Of a DNA stretch of 64,000 nt, positions 6,992-16,429 are shown piece by piece. The translations under genes were made by a program, and so were the position numbers. The number at the start of each line of letters is the position of its first letter. The first letter of the stretch is position 1. Origin of the DNA: an uncultured Tateyamaria sp. GTDB lineage: Bacteria; Pseudomonadota; Alphaproteobacteria; Rhodobacterales; Rhodobacteraceae. The stretch covers positions 1 through 64,000 of the forward strand of contig NZ_CANMEU010000010.1 of NCBI RefSeq assembly GCF_947497045.1, in the 5' to 3' direction. The notes under the pieces are model-generated. The model saw only the letters and a program-made list of their open reading frames with translations, was not told where the DNA came from and did no database searches.

Positions 6992-7066
6992 TGGTGCCCG
7001 GGGGCGGAATCGAACCACCGACACGAGGATTTTCAATCCACTGCTCTACCCCTGAGCTACCCGGGC
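6992..7066 (-). tRNA. tRNA-Phe (anticodon GAA)
   Basis: The minus strand folds as a complete cloverleaf: acceptor GCCCGGG/CCCGGGC, D stem GCTC/GAGC, anticodon stem GTGGA/TCCTC (one T-T mismatch) with loop TTGAAAA giving anticodon GAA, T arm GGTGG/CCGCC with TTCGATT loop, discriminator A and an encoded CCA (6992-6994). Length is 75 nt with CCA. Its 3' end faces the accessory island, consistent with use as an integration site that keeps the tRNA intact. Confidence 0.95.
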
Positions 7067-7171
7067 ACAAATGAAGGTCAAAGCCTTCTGGGGTGGACGC
7101 GTGATAGGACGAAGACACTACGCTGTCCATAGGAAAACAAACAAAAAACCCACAAGCGCAAAATCGTGCGA

Positions 7172-7342
7172 TCAGTGCGTCGTTGGCACCTCATCATCCG
7201 GCAAACCTCGGTCCTCTTCCCGTTCGGAAGGGACCGCGTAACCACCGCTCATCCAGCGTGCCAGATCCACATCTGCACAGCGGCGCGAACAGAACGGGCG
7301 ATAGAGCTTTGCCGTCTCATTCTGGCAGATGGGACATGTCAC
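7172..7342 (-). CDS. yacG: DNA gyrase inhibitor YacG (zinc-binding)
   Basis: The 56-residue protein has the four-Cys zinc site of YacG: TCPICQ near the N-terminus and FCSRRCADVDLARW further on. YacG binds gyrase subunit B and inhibits supercoiling in E. coli. Translation is taken from the GTG at 7342, which overlaps the stop codon of the upstream RNase gene as GTGA; the frame is open further upstream but there it lies inside that gene. It closes the infA-maf-rng-yacG unit. Confidence 0.85.
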   Translation of the reverse strand: MTCPICQNETAKLYRPFCSRRCADVDLARWMSGGYAVPSEREEDRGLPDDEVPTTH

Positions 7343-8361
7343 GACAGCACCTCCGACAGTGGCAAGCGCGCACGTTTGCGTTGCAGCTCGTAGTGCCCCA
7401 AAGGCGTCCACCCGGCCAGCACGGTGTCCACATCATCCGCGCGGAACGCGGCGCGCAGGGTGGCTTCAAAACTACGCCGTTCTTTCTTGGGCATGGGAGC
7501 AAGATCAAGGGTGATCTGCCCGCCCAGCCCTCGCACGCGCAACGCGGCGGGCAAGGCGCGCGCGCAGGCGATATTGGCGCGCAGACCGGCAGCGAAGGAC
7601 CCATCTGCGCCGGTGTTCACATCCACGGCCACCAAAGCGCGGGTGGGTTCGACAAACATGCTCATATCGCCGCCCAGAGGCACGCGGGCACCCTGCGCCG
7701 CGTCGATGGCATCCAGCACGCCATGGCTTTCAAAGCAGCCCTCGTCCGTCACGATATCGGCTGTATCGACCCAATCGCGCCACGCCAGAACGTGCGGCGC
7801 ATCGCCGAGGGTCAGCGCCTCGGGGTCCGTGCCCTCATCGCCGACCACCTGCTCGGCCAACGCGCGCATGGCGGCGATATCTTCGGCAACGTCGTCGGGC
7901 GCGGCAGTTGCGGCAGCAGAGCGCAGGATCAGGCCCATGTCGCAGCCGTCCATGCTCTCATGGGCCAGTTCCATCAATGTATCGCGCACATCATCGTCCC
8001 GGATACGGCGCGACAGGTTCAGGCCCGGCGTATCCGGGGTGACAATCGCATAGCGGCTTTTGAACAGCAGCTTGTGGGTGACCGGGATGGCCTTACCGGG
8101 TTCGGCGTAGCCGGTGACCTGTACCTGCAACACTTCGCCCTGCCCGATCCCCTTGACCCCGCGCAGGTAGGCGGACCCGTCCGGGGTTTTCAGAAATATG
8201 CCGCCCTGCCCTTTGACCGGGCGATCTGTCACCGCGCGGTAGATCGTGCCGGGGCTTGGCGGGTCACCTTCGATCAGGAGGTCGCTAAGGACCCCGTCCA
8301 CCATCAGCGCGGCCGCCTCGCGGCCCGCGATGTGGTCCAGCAATATCTGACGTCCCTTCAT
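7339..8361 (-). CDS. rng: Ribonuclease E/G family protein (short alphaproteobacterial form)
   Basis: This RNase E/G catalytic-core protein is 340 residues, shorter than E. coli RNase G (~490). The catalytic region shows VDVNTG and [11 protein letters not shown], matching the two Mg-binding aspartates of the family, followed by the small conserved domain ([11 protein letters not shown]). An S1-like RNA-binding part is reduced. The start ATG at 8361 overlaps the maf stop codon by four bases (ATGA); an ATG six bases upstream is also possible. It should cut single-stranded RNA in rRNA or mRNA maturation. The short form is usual next to yacG and maf in this order. Confidence 0.85.
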   Translation of the reverse strand: MKGRQILLDHIAGREAAALMVDGVLSDLLIEGDPPSPGTIYRAVTDRPVKGQGGIFLKTPDGSAYLRGVKGIGQGEVLQVQVTGYAEPGKAIPVTHKLLFKSRYAIVTPDTPGLNLSRRIRDDDVRDTLMELAHESMDGCDMGLILRSAAATAAPDDVAEDIAAMRALAEQVVGDEGTDPEALTLGDAPHVLAWRDWVDTADIVTDEGCFESHGVLDAIDAAQGARVPLGGDMSMFVEPTRALVAVDVNTGADGSFAAGLRANIACARALPAALRVRGLGGQITLDLAPMPKKERRSFEATLRAAFRADDVDTVLAGWTPLGHYELQRKRARLPLSEVLS

Positions 8362-8927
8362 GCCCATACCTTCATGCCTGCGGCCTGCAAGAGGCCCGCG
8401 GTTTCTGCCAAGGGCAGTCCAACGATGCCCGTAAATGACCCACTGATCCACGGAATCAACGCACCGGCGGGGCCTTGTATGCCGTAGCCCCCCGCCTTGC
8501 CTTCCCAGTCTCCGGTGGCCAGGTAGGCGGTGATTTCGGCAGCTGACAGATTTTTCATACGTACCGTGCTGACCACGTCGACCTCCCACATTTGGGGTCC
8601 TCTGCGCACGGCAACGGCAGTGATGACACGGTGGCGACGGCCCGACATGAGATGCAAAAACGCCGCTGCTTCGTCCGCATCTGCGGGTTTGCCAAGGATG
8701 CGGCGACCCAATGCGACGGTCGTATCAGCGCATAGCACGACGTCATCAGCATCCGCGACGACGGCAGCGACCTTTTCGCGAGCCATGCGGGCGCAATACG
8801 GGCGTGGCAACTCGGCCCGGGCCGGTGTTTCGTCAATATCGGGCGGGCGCACCGCATCCGGCACCACGCCCAATTGCGCCAGCAACTCAAGGCGGCGCGG
8901 GCTTCCTGACCCTAGGACAAAAGCCAC
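8358..8927 (-). CDS. maf: Maf-family nucleotide pyrophosphatase
   Basis: The 189-residue protein has all Maf signatures: SGSPRR at residues 7-12, DETP near 32, CADTTVALG near 66 and [10 protein letters not shown] near 143. Maf proteins hydrolyse dTTP/UTP or modified nucleotides to monophosphates and are thought to sanitise the nucleotide pool or slow septation. Length is standard. It lies nine bases downstream of infA and overlaps rng by four bases, so it is probably co-transcribed with both. Confidence 0.92.
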   Translation of the reverse strand: MAFVLGSGSPRRLELLAQLGVVPDAVRPPDIDETPARAELPRPYCARMAREKVAAVVADADDVVLCADTTVALGRRILGKPADADEAAAFLHLMSGRRHRVITAVAVRRGPQMWEVDVVSTVRMKNLSAAEITAYLATGDWEGKAGGYGIQGPAGALIPWISGSFTGIVGLPLAETAGLLQAAGMKVWA

Positions 8928-8936
8928 GAAACGTGG

Positions 8937-9155
8937 TTACTTGAAACGGTAGTTGATGCGGCCCTTGGTCAGGTCATAGGGGGTCATCTCGACCTGCACC
9001 TTGTCCCCCGCCAGAACGCGGATCCGGTTCTTGCGCATTTTTCCTGCCGTGTGTGCGATGATCTCATGGCCATTTTCAAGCTCGACCCGAAACGTCGCAT
9101 TGGGCAGGAGTTCCTTTACGACACCGGGAAATTCGAGCGTATCTTCCTTGGCCAT
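8937..9155 (-). CDS. infA: Translation initiation factor IF-1
   Basis: The 72-residue sequence is a full-length IF-1 with the S1/OB fold: [11 protein letters not shown] start, [14 protein letters not shown] and [16 protein letters not shown]. It binds the 30S A site with IF-2 and IF-3 during initiation. It heads the infA-maf-rng-yacG unit; a purine-rich GGAGAG site lies just upstream of the ATG. Confidence 0.97.
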   Translation of the reverse strand: MAKEDTLEFPGVVKELLPNATFRVELENGHEIIAHTAGKMRKNRIRVLAGDKVQVEMTPYDLTKGRINYRFK

Positions 9156-9237
9156 GGTCTCTCCTTGATTACACAGGCCCGCGCGGATGCGGACGCGCCA
9201 CTAAATGCGCCTGTCGTCCCCATAATTCAAGGGCTAA

Positions 9238-10128
9238 TCAGGTCAAAGACGTCACGATTGCCCGATCATCGCGCCCCATTTGGGCATGCCAGTCCCGCCG
9301 ATTCAACACGCCCCCATTGGCGCGCACATGGGCAATGGCGGTAAGATCGACGTCGCCGTAGACCCAGCCGGGCGTGTTCATCTGCCCAAGTGCGATGACC
9401 CCAGTGTCGGGAAACCCCACATCCGGCGGGCCAAAAATGCCCCCTGCACCGACGGATATGTCGACCGCTTCGGACCACGATGCGGTGCCAACGACCGACG
9501 CCATCACCGTCACACACTGGTTTTCCAGCGTACGGGCTTGCGCGCCGATGCGCACCCGGGAATAGCCTGTCAACGCTTCGGTCACCGAAGGGACAAGGAT
9601 CAGGTCCGCATCCATCAGCGCGCGCCCCAAAAGCGGAAATTCACTGTCATAACAGATTAGTATGCCGATCTTGCCCAGGGCGGTTTCGAAAACCTGCAAG
9701 GGACCACCCGGCACCACATCCCATGTTTCGGCCTCGAACCGGGTCATAATCTGTTTGTCCTGCACCCCCACAGACCCACCCGGCGCAAAGAGGCGGGCGC
9801 GGTTGACGGGGCGGGTCACACCCTTGGGCAGTGCGGTCGTTGCAGGGCCGGAACCGGCCAGAATATGCACACCGAATTGATCGGCCAAATGGGCGTGCAG
9901 CGCATCCGCATCGCCAAGCCGGTCAGCCACCGCATGCAAAGACGCCTCAAGATCAGCCGCAACATCAAGGCCCGCAAGCGTCGCCAACTCCATTGCGCCA
10001 TATTCGGGAAACACCAACAGGTGCGCACCATAATCCGCCGCCTCGGCCACCCAGCGAGTCAATTTATCCTCATATGCGGCCCAATCGGGCAGCACATCCA
10101 ACGGGTAGGCGGCGGTTGCGATCTTCAT
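9238..10128 (-). CDS. Carbon-nitrogen hydrolase (nitrilase superfamily)
   Basis: The protein is 296 residues from the ATG at 10128. The catalytic Glu-Lys-Cys triad is visible: FPEYGAME (Glu, about residue 41), VQDKQIMTRFE (Lys) and ILICYDSEFP (Cys, about residue 168). The family cleaves amides or nitriles; members with this pattern include omega-amidase-like and N-carbamoyl-hydrolase-like enzymes, and the substrate cannot be read from sequence. It is divergent from a LysR regulator (150 bases between starts), which probably controls it. Confidence 0.82.
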   Translation of the reverse strand: MKIATAAYPLDVLPDWAAYEDKLTRWVAEAADYGAHLLVFPEYGAMELATLAGLDVAADLEASLHAVADRLGDADALHAHLADQFGVHILAGSGPATTALPKGVTRPVNRARLFAPGGSVGVQDKQIMTRFEAETWDVVPGGPLQVFETALGKIGILICYDSEFPLLGRALMDADLILVPSVTEALTGYSRVRIGAQARTLENQCVTVMASVVGTASWSEAVDISVGAGGIFGPPDVGFPDTGVIALGQMNTPGWVYGDVDLTAIAHVRANGGVLNRRDWHAQMGRDDRAIVTSLT

Positions 10129-10277
10129 TGGCGCACAGTGCCAGAGCGTCCAAGGACAAGACAAGAGCGCAAGCTATCATCGCAAAACCCGAATCTTGCA
10201 CGCGCATGACCGCTTTATTTCCTAAAAGAGCCGGGATATGAATTTGCCAAACCAAAATCTAAATCCAAGGACCCCGC

Positions 10278-11240
10278 ATGCTGAGCAAAGGCGTCACCCT
10301 CCGTGGTCTTGAAGTGTTCGAAGCCCTTGCTGCCACCGGGTCCGTCGCACAGGCAGCCAATGTGACAGGGTTGAGCCAGCCCGCCGTCAGCCAGCAGTTG
10401 CGTAATCTTGAGACGGCACTGGCCACAGATCTGATCGACCATGGCAAGCGCCCCATGCGACTGACGCCCGCGGGCCACAGCTTTCTTGCGCGGGCCGAGG
10501 CGGCGTTGTCGCAATTGCGGCTGGCCCAATCGGAATTGACCGTCATGGATCTGGCGCATCTGTCAGCCCTGTCCATCGGCGTGATTGACGATTTCGAGAA
10601 TGACCTGACGCCCCGTCTGGTCACGATCCTGGCGGACAGCCTGACACGCTGCAAATTCACGCTGGCCACGGCCCCCAGCCATGAAATCCTGCAATCCATC
10701 GCGGACAAACGGCTGCACATCGCGATCTCTGCCAGTGACGGGGCGATGCGCGACGGGGTGCTGGAATACCCGCTGGCGCGCGATCCGTTTATCCTTGTGG
10801 CCCCCAAGGGGATGATTGACCCTGAAAACCCGATGGCGCGGCTGCATGATCTGCCCTTGTTGCGCTACGAGCGGGATCAGTTGATCTCGCGCCAGATCGA
10901 GGCGCATCTGGCGCGCCAAAAGCTCGACTTGGTCGACCGATTCGAGATCGGCAGCCATTTGGCTCTGATGGCCATGGTGGCCCGTCGGATCGGGTGGAGC
11001 GTCACCACCCCGCTTGGCTTCATGCGCGCAGGCCGCTTCCATGATCAGGTTGAGGCGTTTCCGCTGCCCTTCAAGCCATTTTCGCGTACGATATCGCTCT
11101 ATGCCAGTGCGGATTGGGCGGGCAACGTGCCCACCGATGTGGCCCAGACCATGCGCAGGCTGATGCAGACGCACATGATCGAACCCGCACTCAGCCAGTT
11201 GCCATGGCTGGCGGGCGAATTGCGCCTGCTTGACAGCTAG
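10278..11240 (+). CDS. LysR-family transcriptional regulator
   Basis: The 320-residue protein has an N-terminal winged HTH (about residues 7-66, VAQAANVTGLSQPAVSQQLRNLE) and a LysR substrate-binding domain (about residues 90-300). It is transcribed divergently from the nitrilase gene, the classic LysR-target layout, so amide metabolism is the likely target. It is convergent with the M50 protease gene, the two stop codons overlapping in CTAG. The inducer is unknown. Confidence 0.9.
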   Translation: MLSKGVTLRGLEVFEALAATGSVAQAANVTGLSQPAVSQQLRNLETALATDLIDHGKRPMRLTPAGHSFLARAEAALSQLRLAQSELTVMDLAHLSALSIGVIDDFENDLTPRLVTILADSLTRCKFTLATAPSHEILQSIADKRLHIAISASDGAMRDGVLEYPLARDPFILVAPKGMIDPENPMARLHDLPLLRYERDQLISRQIEAHLARQKLDLVDRFEIGSHLALMAMVARRIGWSVTTPLGFMRAGRFHDQVEAFPLPFKPFSRTISLYASADWAGNVPTDVAQTMRRLMQTHMIEPALSQLPWLAGELRLLDS

Positions 11241-11947
11241 GGTTGCGTCCGGGTGCGGCTCTGCCCCTCGCGTAGCATGGACCAGTGCAGCCGCAGGCTT
11301 GGCAAAAACAAAAACACGAAGCCGAAGGTGACAAACAGCACCAGCATCACAGGCACCCAGATCACGCTGAAGACGACGCCAAACGCCCCGGCGACTTGCA
11401 GGGCGCGCCCGTCAGGAAGGGCGCGCGACAAGGCAAAAAAAGCCAGCTTGCCCCCATCCAAAGGCTGCACCGGCATCATGTTGAGAATGAACAGCATCAG
11501 GTTCAATTCGGCTGCAAACCACAGCCACGCAGCCAGCTGGAACTGATTGCCAGCGCCGGGCGTGGGTTGGGTGGCCCAGATCACTTCGGCCAGCAGCGAC
11601 AGGACCGCCCACAGGGTAAGGTTCACCAAAGGCCCCATGACGGTGATGAATTCGGACGGGCGCGCAGGGACGGCTGCGTGCAGACATGTCCCGCCCGCGC
11701 CATGCAACGTGATCCGTGAGACGCGAACCCCCTGCACCAGCGCGCCCCAGGCGTGGCCCAATTCGTGCAGCAAGATCGATCCCACCAGAATGGCCGCAAT
11801 GATCACACCATCGATCATCGCCGCGGCCCCGCCGCCCGCATGGACGCCAATGATCAGGAACAAGAGGAACAGGATCGAGGGTTGCACCTCGATCGGGACA
11901 CCCCAGGGTCCGCGCAGCCGCAGAATTGACGTTTCGATTTGGTGCAT
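11237..11947 (-). CDS. Site-2 protease family (M50) membrane metalloprotease
   Basis: The protein is 236 residues from the ATG at 11947. The zinc motif HELGH lies in a transmembrane helix (ILLHELGHAWGAL, about residue 66) and the third ligand in NMMPVQPLDGG (about residue 157). Five or six hydrophobic segments are visible, as in the SREBP-protease-like rhomboid-unrelated family. Such enzymes cut within the membrane, often to release regulators, but the substrate here is unknown. A longer frame to 12019 is open but lacks a good ribosome site and runs into the sirtuin promoter. Confidence 0.85.
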   Translation of the reverse strand: MHQIETSILRLRGPWGVPIEVQPSILFLLFLIIGVHAGGGAAAMIDGVIIAAILVGSILLHELGHAWGALVQGVRVSRITLHGAGGTCLHAAVPARPSEFITVMGPLVNLTLWAVLSLLAEVIWATQPTPGAGNQFQLAAWLWFAAELNLMLFILNMMPVQPLDGGKLAFFALSRALPDGRALQVAGAFGVVFSVIWVPVMLVLFVTFGFVFLFLPSLRLHWSMLREGQSRTRTQP

Positions 11948-12012
11948 GCGATCTTGCCTCTGGGGTGCTCTCGGGGTCACATGACGATCTAGCAAACAAT
12001 CAAAGCGAGAAT

Positions 12013-12708
12013 ATGGCACATCCTTCTATCGTGATCCTCACCGGCGCTGGTATATCGGCGGAAAGCGGGCTTGGCACCTTTCGCGATGAAGGTGGGCTGT
12101 GGGCGCAGCACCGCATCGAAGATGTCGCCACCCCCGAAGGCTTTGCGCGCAACCCGCAACTGGTGGTCGATTTCTACAACGCGCGGCGCGCGCAGGCCGC
12201 AACCGCAACGCCGAATGCGGGCCATGTTGCGTTGGCGCGCTTGCAGGCCGAACATCAGGGCGATGTCACGCTGGTGACGCAAAACGTGGATGATCTGCAT
12301 GAAAAGGCGGGCAGTTCGGACGTGATCCACATGCACGGGGCGCTGAATTCGGCGCTATGCAGGGCCTGCGATCATCGCTGGCCTGCACCTCTTGAGATGC
12401 GTGTGGGCGGGGTTTGTCCCTCTTGCGCCGCTCCTCGTGCCCGCCCCGACATCGTCTGGTTCGGCGAAATTCCCTATCACATGGAGCGGATCGAACGGGC
12501 TCTTGCCGCCGCTGACATTTTTGCCGCAATCGGCACGTCGGGCAATGTCTATCCGGCGGCTGGTTTCGTGCAGATGGCCACCCATATCGGGGCTAAAACC
12601 GTCGAGATGAATCTTGATCCGGGTGAGACGGTCGCCTTGTTCGAAGACACCCGCCCGGGCAAGGCCTCGCAAACCGTTCCGGCCTGGGTTGACGAGATTT
12701 TAGGCTAG
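12013..12708 (+). CDS. cobB: NAD-dependent protein deacylase (sirtuin)
   Basis: The protein is 231 residues from the ATG at 12013, which has GCGAGA upstream. Sirtuin motifs: GAGISAESGLGTFR (about residues 11-24), TQNVDDLH, catalytic HMHG, zinc cysteines CRAC and CPSC, and GTSGNVYPAAG. The residue pair Y-x-x-R characteristic of desuccinylases appears in the helix after the Rossmann start (FYNARR). It removes acetyl or succinyl groups from lysines using NAD+, for example on acyl-CoA synthetases, several of which are encoded in this window. Confidence 0.92.
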   Translation: MAHPSIVILTGAGISAESGLGTFRDEGGLWAQHRIEDVATPEGFARNPQLVVDFYNARRAQAATATPNAGHVALARLQAEHQGDVTLVTQNVDDLHEKAGSSDVIHMHGALNSALCRACDHRWPAPLEMRVGGVCPSCAAPRARPDIVWFGEIPYHMERIERALAAADIFAAIGTSGNVYPAAGFVQMATHIGAKTVEMNLDPGETVALFEDTRPGKASQTVPAWVDEILG

Positions 12709-12711
12709 GAT

Positions 12712-12730
12712 GGCGGAGGACACCTCCGCC
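12712..12730 (+). terminator. Terminator-like hairpin after cobB
   Basis: GGCGGAGG (12712-12719), a short loop, then CCTCCGCC (12723-12730) forms a perfect 8-bp stem four bases past the sirtuin stop. A long T-run is lacking, so it may act as a weak terminator or 3' protecting stem. Confidence 0.5.
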
Positions 12731-12757
12731 TTACGTGGCAGAGGTGTCGTTTGTGAA

Positions 12758-12815
12758 GGGGCTCTGCCCCCGGCCTTGCGGCCTCCCCCGAGGTATTTCT
12801 GGCGAAAGGAAGGGG
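12758..12815 (+). repeat. REP-like GC-rich palindromic element
   Basis: The pattern is GGGGCTCTGCCCC, then GGCC-loop-GGCC, then CCCCCGAGGTATTTCTGGC and AAGGAAGGGG. Close copies lie at 42582-42640 and 47631-47686. The element sits in the intergenic gap between convergent cobB and the 5'-nucleotidase gene. Confidence 0.75.
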
Positions 12816-12854
12816 ACGGGTGTCAGGCGCGGACGTGCCGCGCCTGAACATCGT

Positions 12855-14414
12855 TTACTTGGCTGTGATACGCCCGTCTGTGTAGGGCGTGAACGGGCCC
12901 TGCTCGGCCAGGTATTCAGCCGTCACATCCGCCAGATCGGGGCCAAAATCATAGGCATTGGCCGCATCCTTGAACATCGCATAGCCGTCACCGCCGTTGC
13001 GGACGTAGTTGTTGGACACCACGCCATAGACCTTGGCCTTGTCGATGGGCGCACCGCCCACCATCACATCGCTGATCCGCTCACCTGCCGGTTTGGACGC
13101 GTCAAAGGCATAGCTCATGCCCGCCACTTGCGGGAACCGGCCTGCGCCATCCTCGATCTGACCAACCCCGTTTTCGAGCGCGGCAACGATGGCTTCACCC
13201 GACACCTCGAACGTCGACAGCGTATTCTGGAACGGCAGCACGGTCAGCACTTCGCCCATGGTCACCGGGCCTGCATCGATAGAAGCACGGATGCCCCCAC
13301 CGTTCTGGATCGCGATTTCAACGCCTTGATCGGCCACCCGCGCCAGCATCGCATCCGCAATCAGAGAGCCCATGGCACATTCCTGCGCCCGGCATGTGTC
13401 ACGTCCGCCTTCGATCACATCGGCGGCTTCAGCAACCACACGGGTCTTCATCTCTTCGATGGGCGCGCCCATTTCCGCGATGCGCGCAAGGAACGCCTCA
13501 TCCGGGGTGACGGATGCGTCCAGCACAATCGGATCACCCGAGGCTGCCGTGATATTGCCCTCATCATCAAAGGTGACGCTCAGGTGGCCCAGATATTTGG
13601 TATAGGCATAGGCTTGGGCGACAGGTGTGCCATCGACCATGGTCGGGTAAGCTGGCGTGCCCTCGTCATCATTACTCATGTAGGTATGGCTGTGCCCGCC
13701 GATCACCACGTCAATAGCCGGAACCGCCGCCGCAATGTCGAGGTCCTTGTTCAGGCCCACGTGGTTGAGGGCGATGATGATATCAACGCCTTCGGCCTCA
13801 AGGGTTGCTGCATCCTGGGCCAGTGCCTCGATTTCGTCCTGGAACACCACGTTCTCGCCCGGGCTTGAGGTTTCGACCGTGTCCGTGGCCAGTGCCGAGA
13901 TGATACCGATTTTCTTGCCACCGACCTCAAGTACGACGTGATCGTCGACCTTGCCGTTCAGCAACGCTTCGCCCGAGAGATCCAGATTGCCCGAAATCAC
14001 CGGAAAGCTGACGGTATCGACAAAATCGGCCAGCCCCTTTGGCCCATCGTCAAATTCGTGGTTGCCGACGGCCATGGCGTCATAGCCCATCTGTTCCATG
14101 AACTCGGCCTCGGCGGCCCCTTTGTAGGTGGTGTAAAACAGCGATCCCTGGAACGGATCACCCGCATCCAGCACGATCACGTTTTGATTGTCCAAGGCGG
14201 CGCGTTTGGTATCAAGTGCGGATTTGACGCGGGCAATCCCGCCAAAGCATTCACCCTCGGCTTCGCCTTCGGCATTGCAGGTCGAATCGTATTTGTTGAT
14301 CGATTCAATCCGGCTGTGCATGTCGTTGGTGTGCAGAATATTCAGCGTGTATTCGGCAGATGCCATACCTGCGCTGATCGCAAGTGCTGCCGCGCTAAGC
14401 AAAAGACGGTTCAT
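12855..14414 (-). CDS. Periplasmic 5'-nucleotidase / UshA-like metallophosphoesterase
   Basis: The protein is 519 residues from the ATG at 14414, preceded by GGGGAG. A signal peptide (MNRLLLSAAALAISAGMASA) is followed by the metallophosphatase domain with HTNDMHSR, GDPFQGS, GNHEFDDG, NHVG and GGHSHTYM metal-binding motifs. The C-terminal 5'-nucleotidase domain carries NGGGIRASI and YVRNGGDGYAMF for base stacking. It should dephosphorylate extracellular nucleotides, supplying phosphate and nucleosides, which links functionally to the salvage genes at 39670-43327. Monocistronic, with a REP element downstream. Confidence 0.9.
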   Translation of the reverse strand: MNRLLLSAAALAISAGMASAEYTLNILHTNDMHSRIESINKYDSTCNAEGEAEGECFGGIARVKSALDTKRAALDNQNVIVLDAGDPFQGSLFYTTYKGAAEAEFMEQMGYDAMAVGNHEFDDGPKGLADFVDTVSFPVISGNLDLSGEALLNGKVDDHVVLEVGGKKIGIISALATDTVETSSPGENVVFQDEIEALAQDAATLEAEGVDIIIALNHVGLNKDLDIAAAVPAIDVVIGGHSHTYMSNDDEGTPAYPTMVDGTPVAQAYAYTKYLGHLSVTFDDEGNITAASGDPIVLDASVTPDEAFLARIAEMGAPIEEMKTRVVAEAADVIEGGRDTCRAQECAMGSLIADAMLARVADQGVEIAIQNGGGIRASIDAGPVTMGEVLTVLPFQNTLSTFEVSGEAIVAALENGVGQIEDGAGRFPQVAGMSYAFDASKPAGERISDVMVGGAPIDKAKVYGVVSNNYVRNGGDGYAMFKDAANAYDFGPDLADVTAEYLAEQGPFTPYTDGRITAK

Positions 14415-14555
14415 GGAAGTCTCCCCTGATTTGATTATGCCGGTATCGTGACCGCATCCTGAGGCAAGAGTCAAAGCCCCCGTTGCCCGGTTGACCCGAC
14501 GATGCCCTGCCAGCGGACCCTTGACCAAAAGACAGGCGAACGGCATGACGGGGCC

Positions 14556-14903
14556 ATGCTGATTTATAAAATATTCCGTGCGGACGAATGGGCCGTACTG
14601 CGTCAAAACACACATACGACCGGCGCACCGATTGATGTGACCGATGGCTATATCCACTTTTCAACAGCCGCGCAGGCGGGTGAAACCGCCGCCAAGTACT
14701 TTGTCGGCGTCGATGACCTGTTCCTGATCGCGGTTGAGGCGGACAGCCTTGGTGACGATCTGAAATGGGAGCCTTCGCGCGGTGGTGCGCTGTTCCCACA
14801 TCTTTATCGCCGTCTGGAGCTGGGCGACGTACACTGGGCCCAACCCCTGCCCATCGTTGACGGTGTGCATCAGTTCCCCGCAGGCGCAGGATTTGACGCA
14901 TGA
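14556..14903 (+). CDS. DUF952 domain protein
   Basis: The 115-residue protein matches DUF952 over its full length: YIHFSTAAQAGETAAKYF (about residues 30-47), LKWEPSRGG and LFPHLYRRL. The fold is related to ADP-ribosyltransferase/RES-like or glutathione-transferase-associated small domains; the function is unproven. The start at 14556 is chosen because the MLIYKIF start is conserved in the family; the frame is open upstream. Its stop overlaps the next ATG (ATGA), so it is translationally coupled to the DUF1330 gene and to pyrD. Confidence 0.8.
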   Translation: MLIYKIFRADEWAVLRQNTHTTGAPIDVTDGYIHFSTAAQAGETAAKYFVGVDDLFLIAVEADSLGDDLKWEPSRGGALFPHLYRRLELGDVHWAQPLPIVDGVHQFPAGAGFDA

Positions 14904-15337
14904 GCAGCGATCATCACAACGACCCCACCCGCGCGCAGTTTGACGCGTTCAAGGATCTTGATCGGGATCAACCTATCGAGATGCTGAACCTTGTCGCCTT
15001 CAACGATCTGGCCAATTATCCCGGCGATCACGAACTGGCCCGCGACGGGCTGACGGGGGCCGAGGCCTACAAGCTTTATGGCAAACATTCTGGCCCTGTT
15101 CTGCTCGAGGTCGGTGGTCAGGTCATCTGGCGGGGCCAATTCCAGACCACGTTGATCGGCCCTGCAGATGAGGCTTGGGATACGGTGTTCATCGCGCGCT
15201 ACCCCACAGCGCATGCGTTTCTGGCGATGGTGTCTGACCCCGACTACCAACGCGCAGTGGTGCACCGTCAGGCCGCTGTGCGGACATCCAGACTGATCCG
15301 ATGCGCCCCGACAGGGTCCGGGGCCACGTTCGGATGA
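14900..15337 (+). CDS. DUF1330 family protein
   Basis: The 145-residue protein is a ferredoxin-like dimeric alpha/beta-barrel type: [11 protein letters not shown] (about residue 25), [16 protein letters not shown], and [24 protein letters not shown]. The family is small and uncharacterised. It overlaps both neighbours by four bases (ATGA at each end), indicating tight coupling between DUF952, DUF1330 and pyrD. Confidence 0.8.
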   Translation: MSSDHHNDPTRAQFDAFKDLDRDQPIEMLNLVAFNDLANYPGDHELARDGLTGAEAYKLYGKHSGPVLLEVGGQVIWRGQFQTTLIGPADEAWDTVFIARYPTAHAFLAMVSDPDYQRAVVHRQAAVRTSRLIRCAPTGSGATFG

Positions 15338-16377
15338 AGGCTGCGATTGAGCGGCTTGGCACCGCTGCCCTGCGCCGGATCGATCCGGAGACAGCCCATA
15401 GTTTTGCCTTGCGCGCGCTGCACACACCACTGGTTGCACGACCCGGGCCGATCACAAGCGCCCGGTTGCGCACGACGATTGCGGGTCTGACCCTGCCCAA
15501 CCCCGTGGGGCTGGCAGCCGGGTTCGACAAGAATGCCATTGCCATCACCCCGCTGAGCCAAGCAGGCTTTGGCTGGATCGAAGTGGGTGCGGCCACTCCC
15601 CTGCCCCAGCCGGGCAACCCCAAACCGCGCCTGTTTCGACTGACCGCGGACGCCGCCGCCATCAACCGCTTCGGATTCAACAATGACGGGATGGAGGCGA
15701 TTGGCACACGGCTTGCCAGGTGCCCCAAGAGCATTCCGGTGGGGCTGAACCTTGGGGCGAACAAGGACAGCGCCAATCGGGCCGAGGACTTTGCGCGGGT
15801 GCTGCAACACTGCGCATCCCATATCGACTTTGCGACCGTGAATGTCTCAAGCCCCAACACCGAAAAATTGCGCGACTTGCAGGGGCCTATGGCACTTGCC
15901 GCCCTGCTGGACGGGGTGATGCGGGTGCGCGGTACTTGCCCGGTTTTCCTCAAGATCGCGCCGGACCTCAGCAATCAGGATCTCGCAGACATCGCCAAGG
16001 TGGCGACGGATGGGCGCGTCGCCGCGATCATCTGTACGAATACGACGCTGGATCGCACAGGATTGCACAGTATGCACGCCTCCGAAAAGGGAGGCTTGTC
16101 CGGTGCACCCCTGTTTGAGAAATCCACACGCGTGCTGGCCAAACTGCACAAACTGACGGATATCCCCCTGATCGGCGTGGGCGGGATCTCATCAGCGGCC
16201 GATGCCTACGCCAAAATCCGGGCCGGGGCCTCAGCCTTGCAACTCTATACCGGTCTCGTCTATGGCGGGCTGAGCCTTGGGGCGAAGATTGCAGAAGGTC
16301 TTGATGAACTGTTGGCCCAGGACGGCTTCGCTTCCGTCACAGATGCCATTGGGCGAGACACCGACATCTGGCTTTGA
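15334..16377 (+). CDS. pyrD: Dihydroorotate dehydrogenase (quinone), class 2
   Basis: The protein is 347 residues from the ATG at 15334, which overlaps the DUF1330 stop. Class 2 features: an N-terminal membrane-associating helix (residues 1-30), [24 protein letters not shown] with the catalytic Ser, and the FMN-binding IGVGGISSA and LYTGLVYGG. It oxidises dihydroorotate to orotate with ubiquinone at the inner membrane, the fourth step of pyrimidine synthesis; carB of the same pathway lies at 54323. Confidence 0.94.
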   Translation: MKAAIERLGTAALRRIDPETAHSFALRALHTPLVARPGPITSARLRTTIAGLTLPNPVGLAAGFDKNAIAITPLSQAGFGWIEVGAATPLPQPGNPKPRLFRLTADAAAINRFGFNNDGMEAIGTRLARCPKSIPVGLNLGANKDSANRAEDFARVLQHCASHIDFATVNVSSPNTEKLRDLQGPMALAALLDGVMRVRGTCPVFLKIAPDLSNQDLADIAKVATDGRVAAIICTNTTLDRTGLHSMHASEKGGLSGAPLFEKSTRVLAKLHKLTDIPLIGVGGISSAADAYAKIRAGASALQLYTGLVYGGLSLGAKIAEGLDELLAQDGFASVTDAIGRDTDIWL

Positions 16378-16383
16378 TCCCAC

Positions 16384-16425
16384 TTCATCTTGCCAAAAAA
16401 CTCCGGGGTCCGGGGCAGCGCCCCG
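16384..16425 (-). repeat. REP-like element, second subtype
   Basis: TTCATCTTGCCAAAAAACTCC followed by GGGGTCCGGGGC and GCCCC forms a stem in the short gap between the convergent pyrD and MATE genes. It is related to copies at 24443-24496 and (opposite orientation) 38498-38560. Confidence 0.6.
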
Positions 16426-16429
16426 GTTC

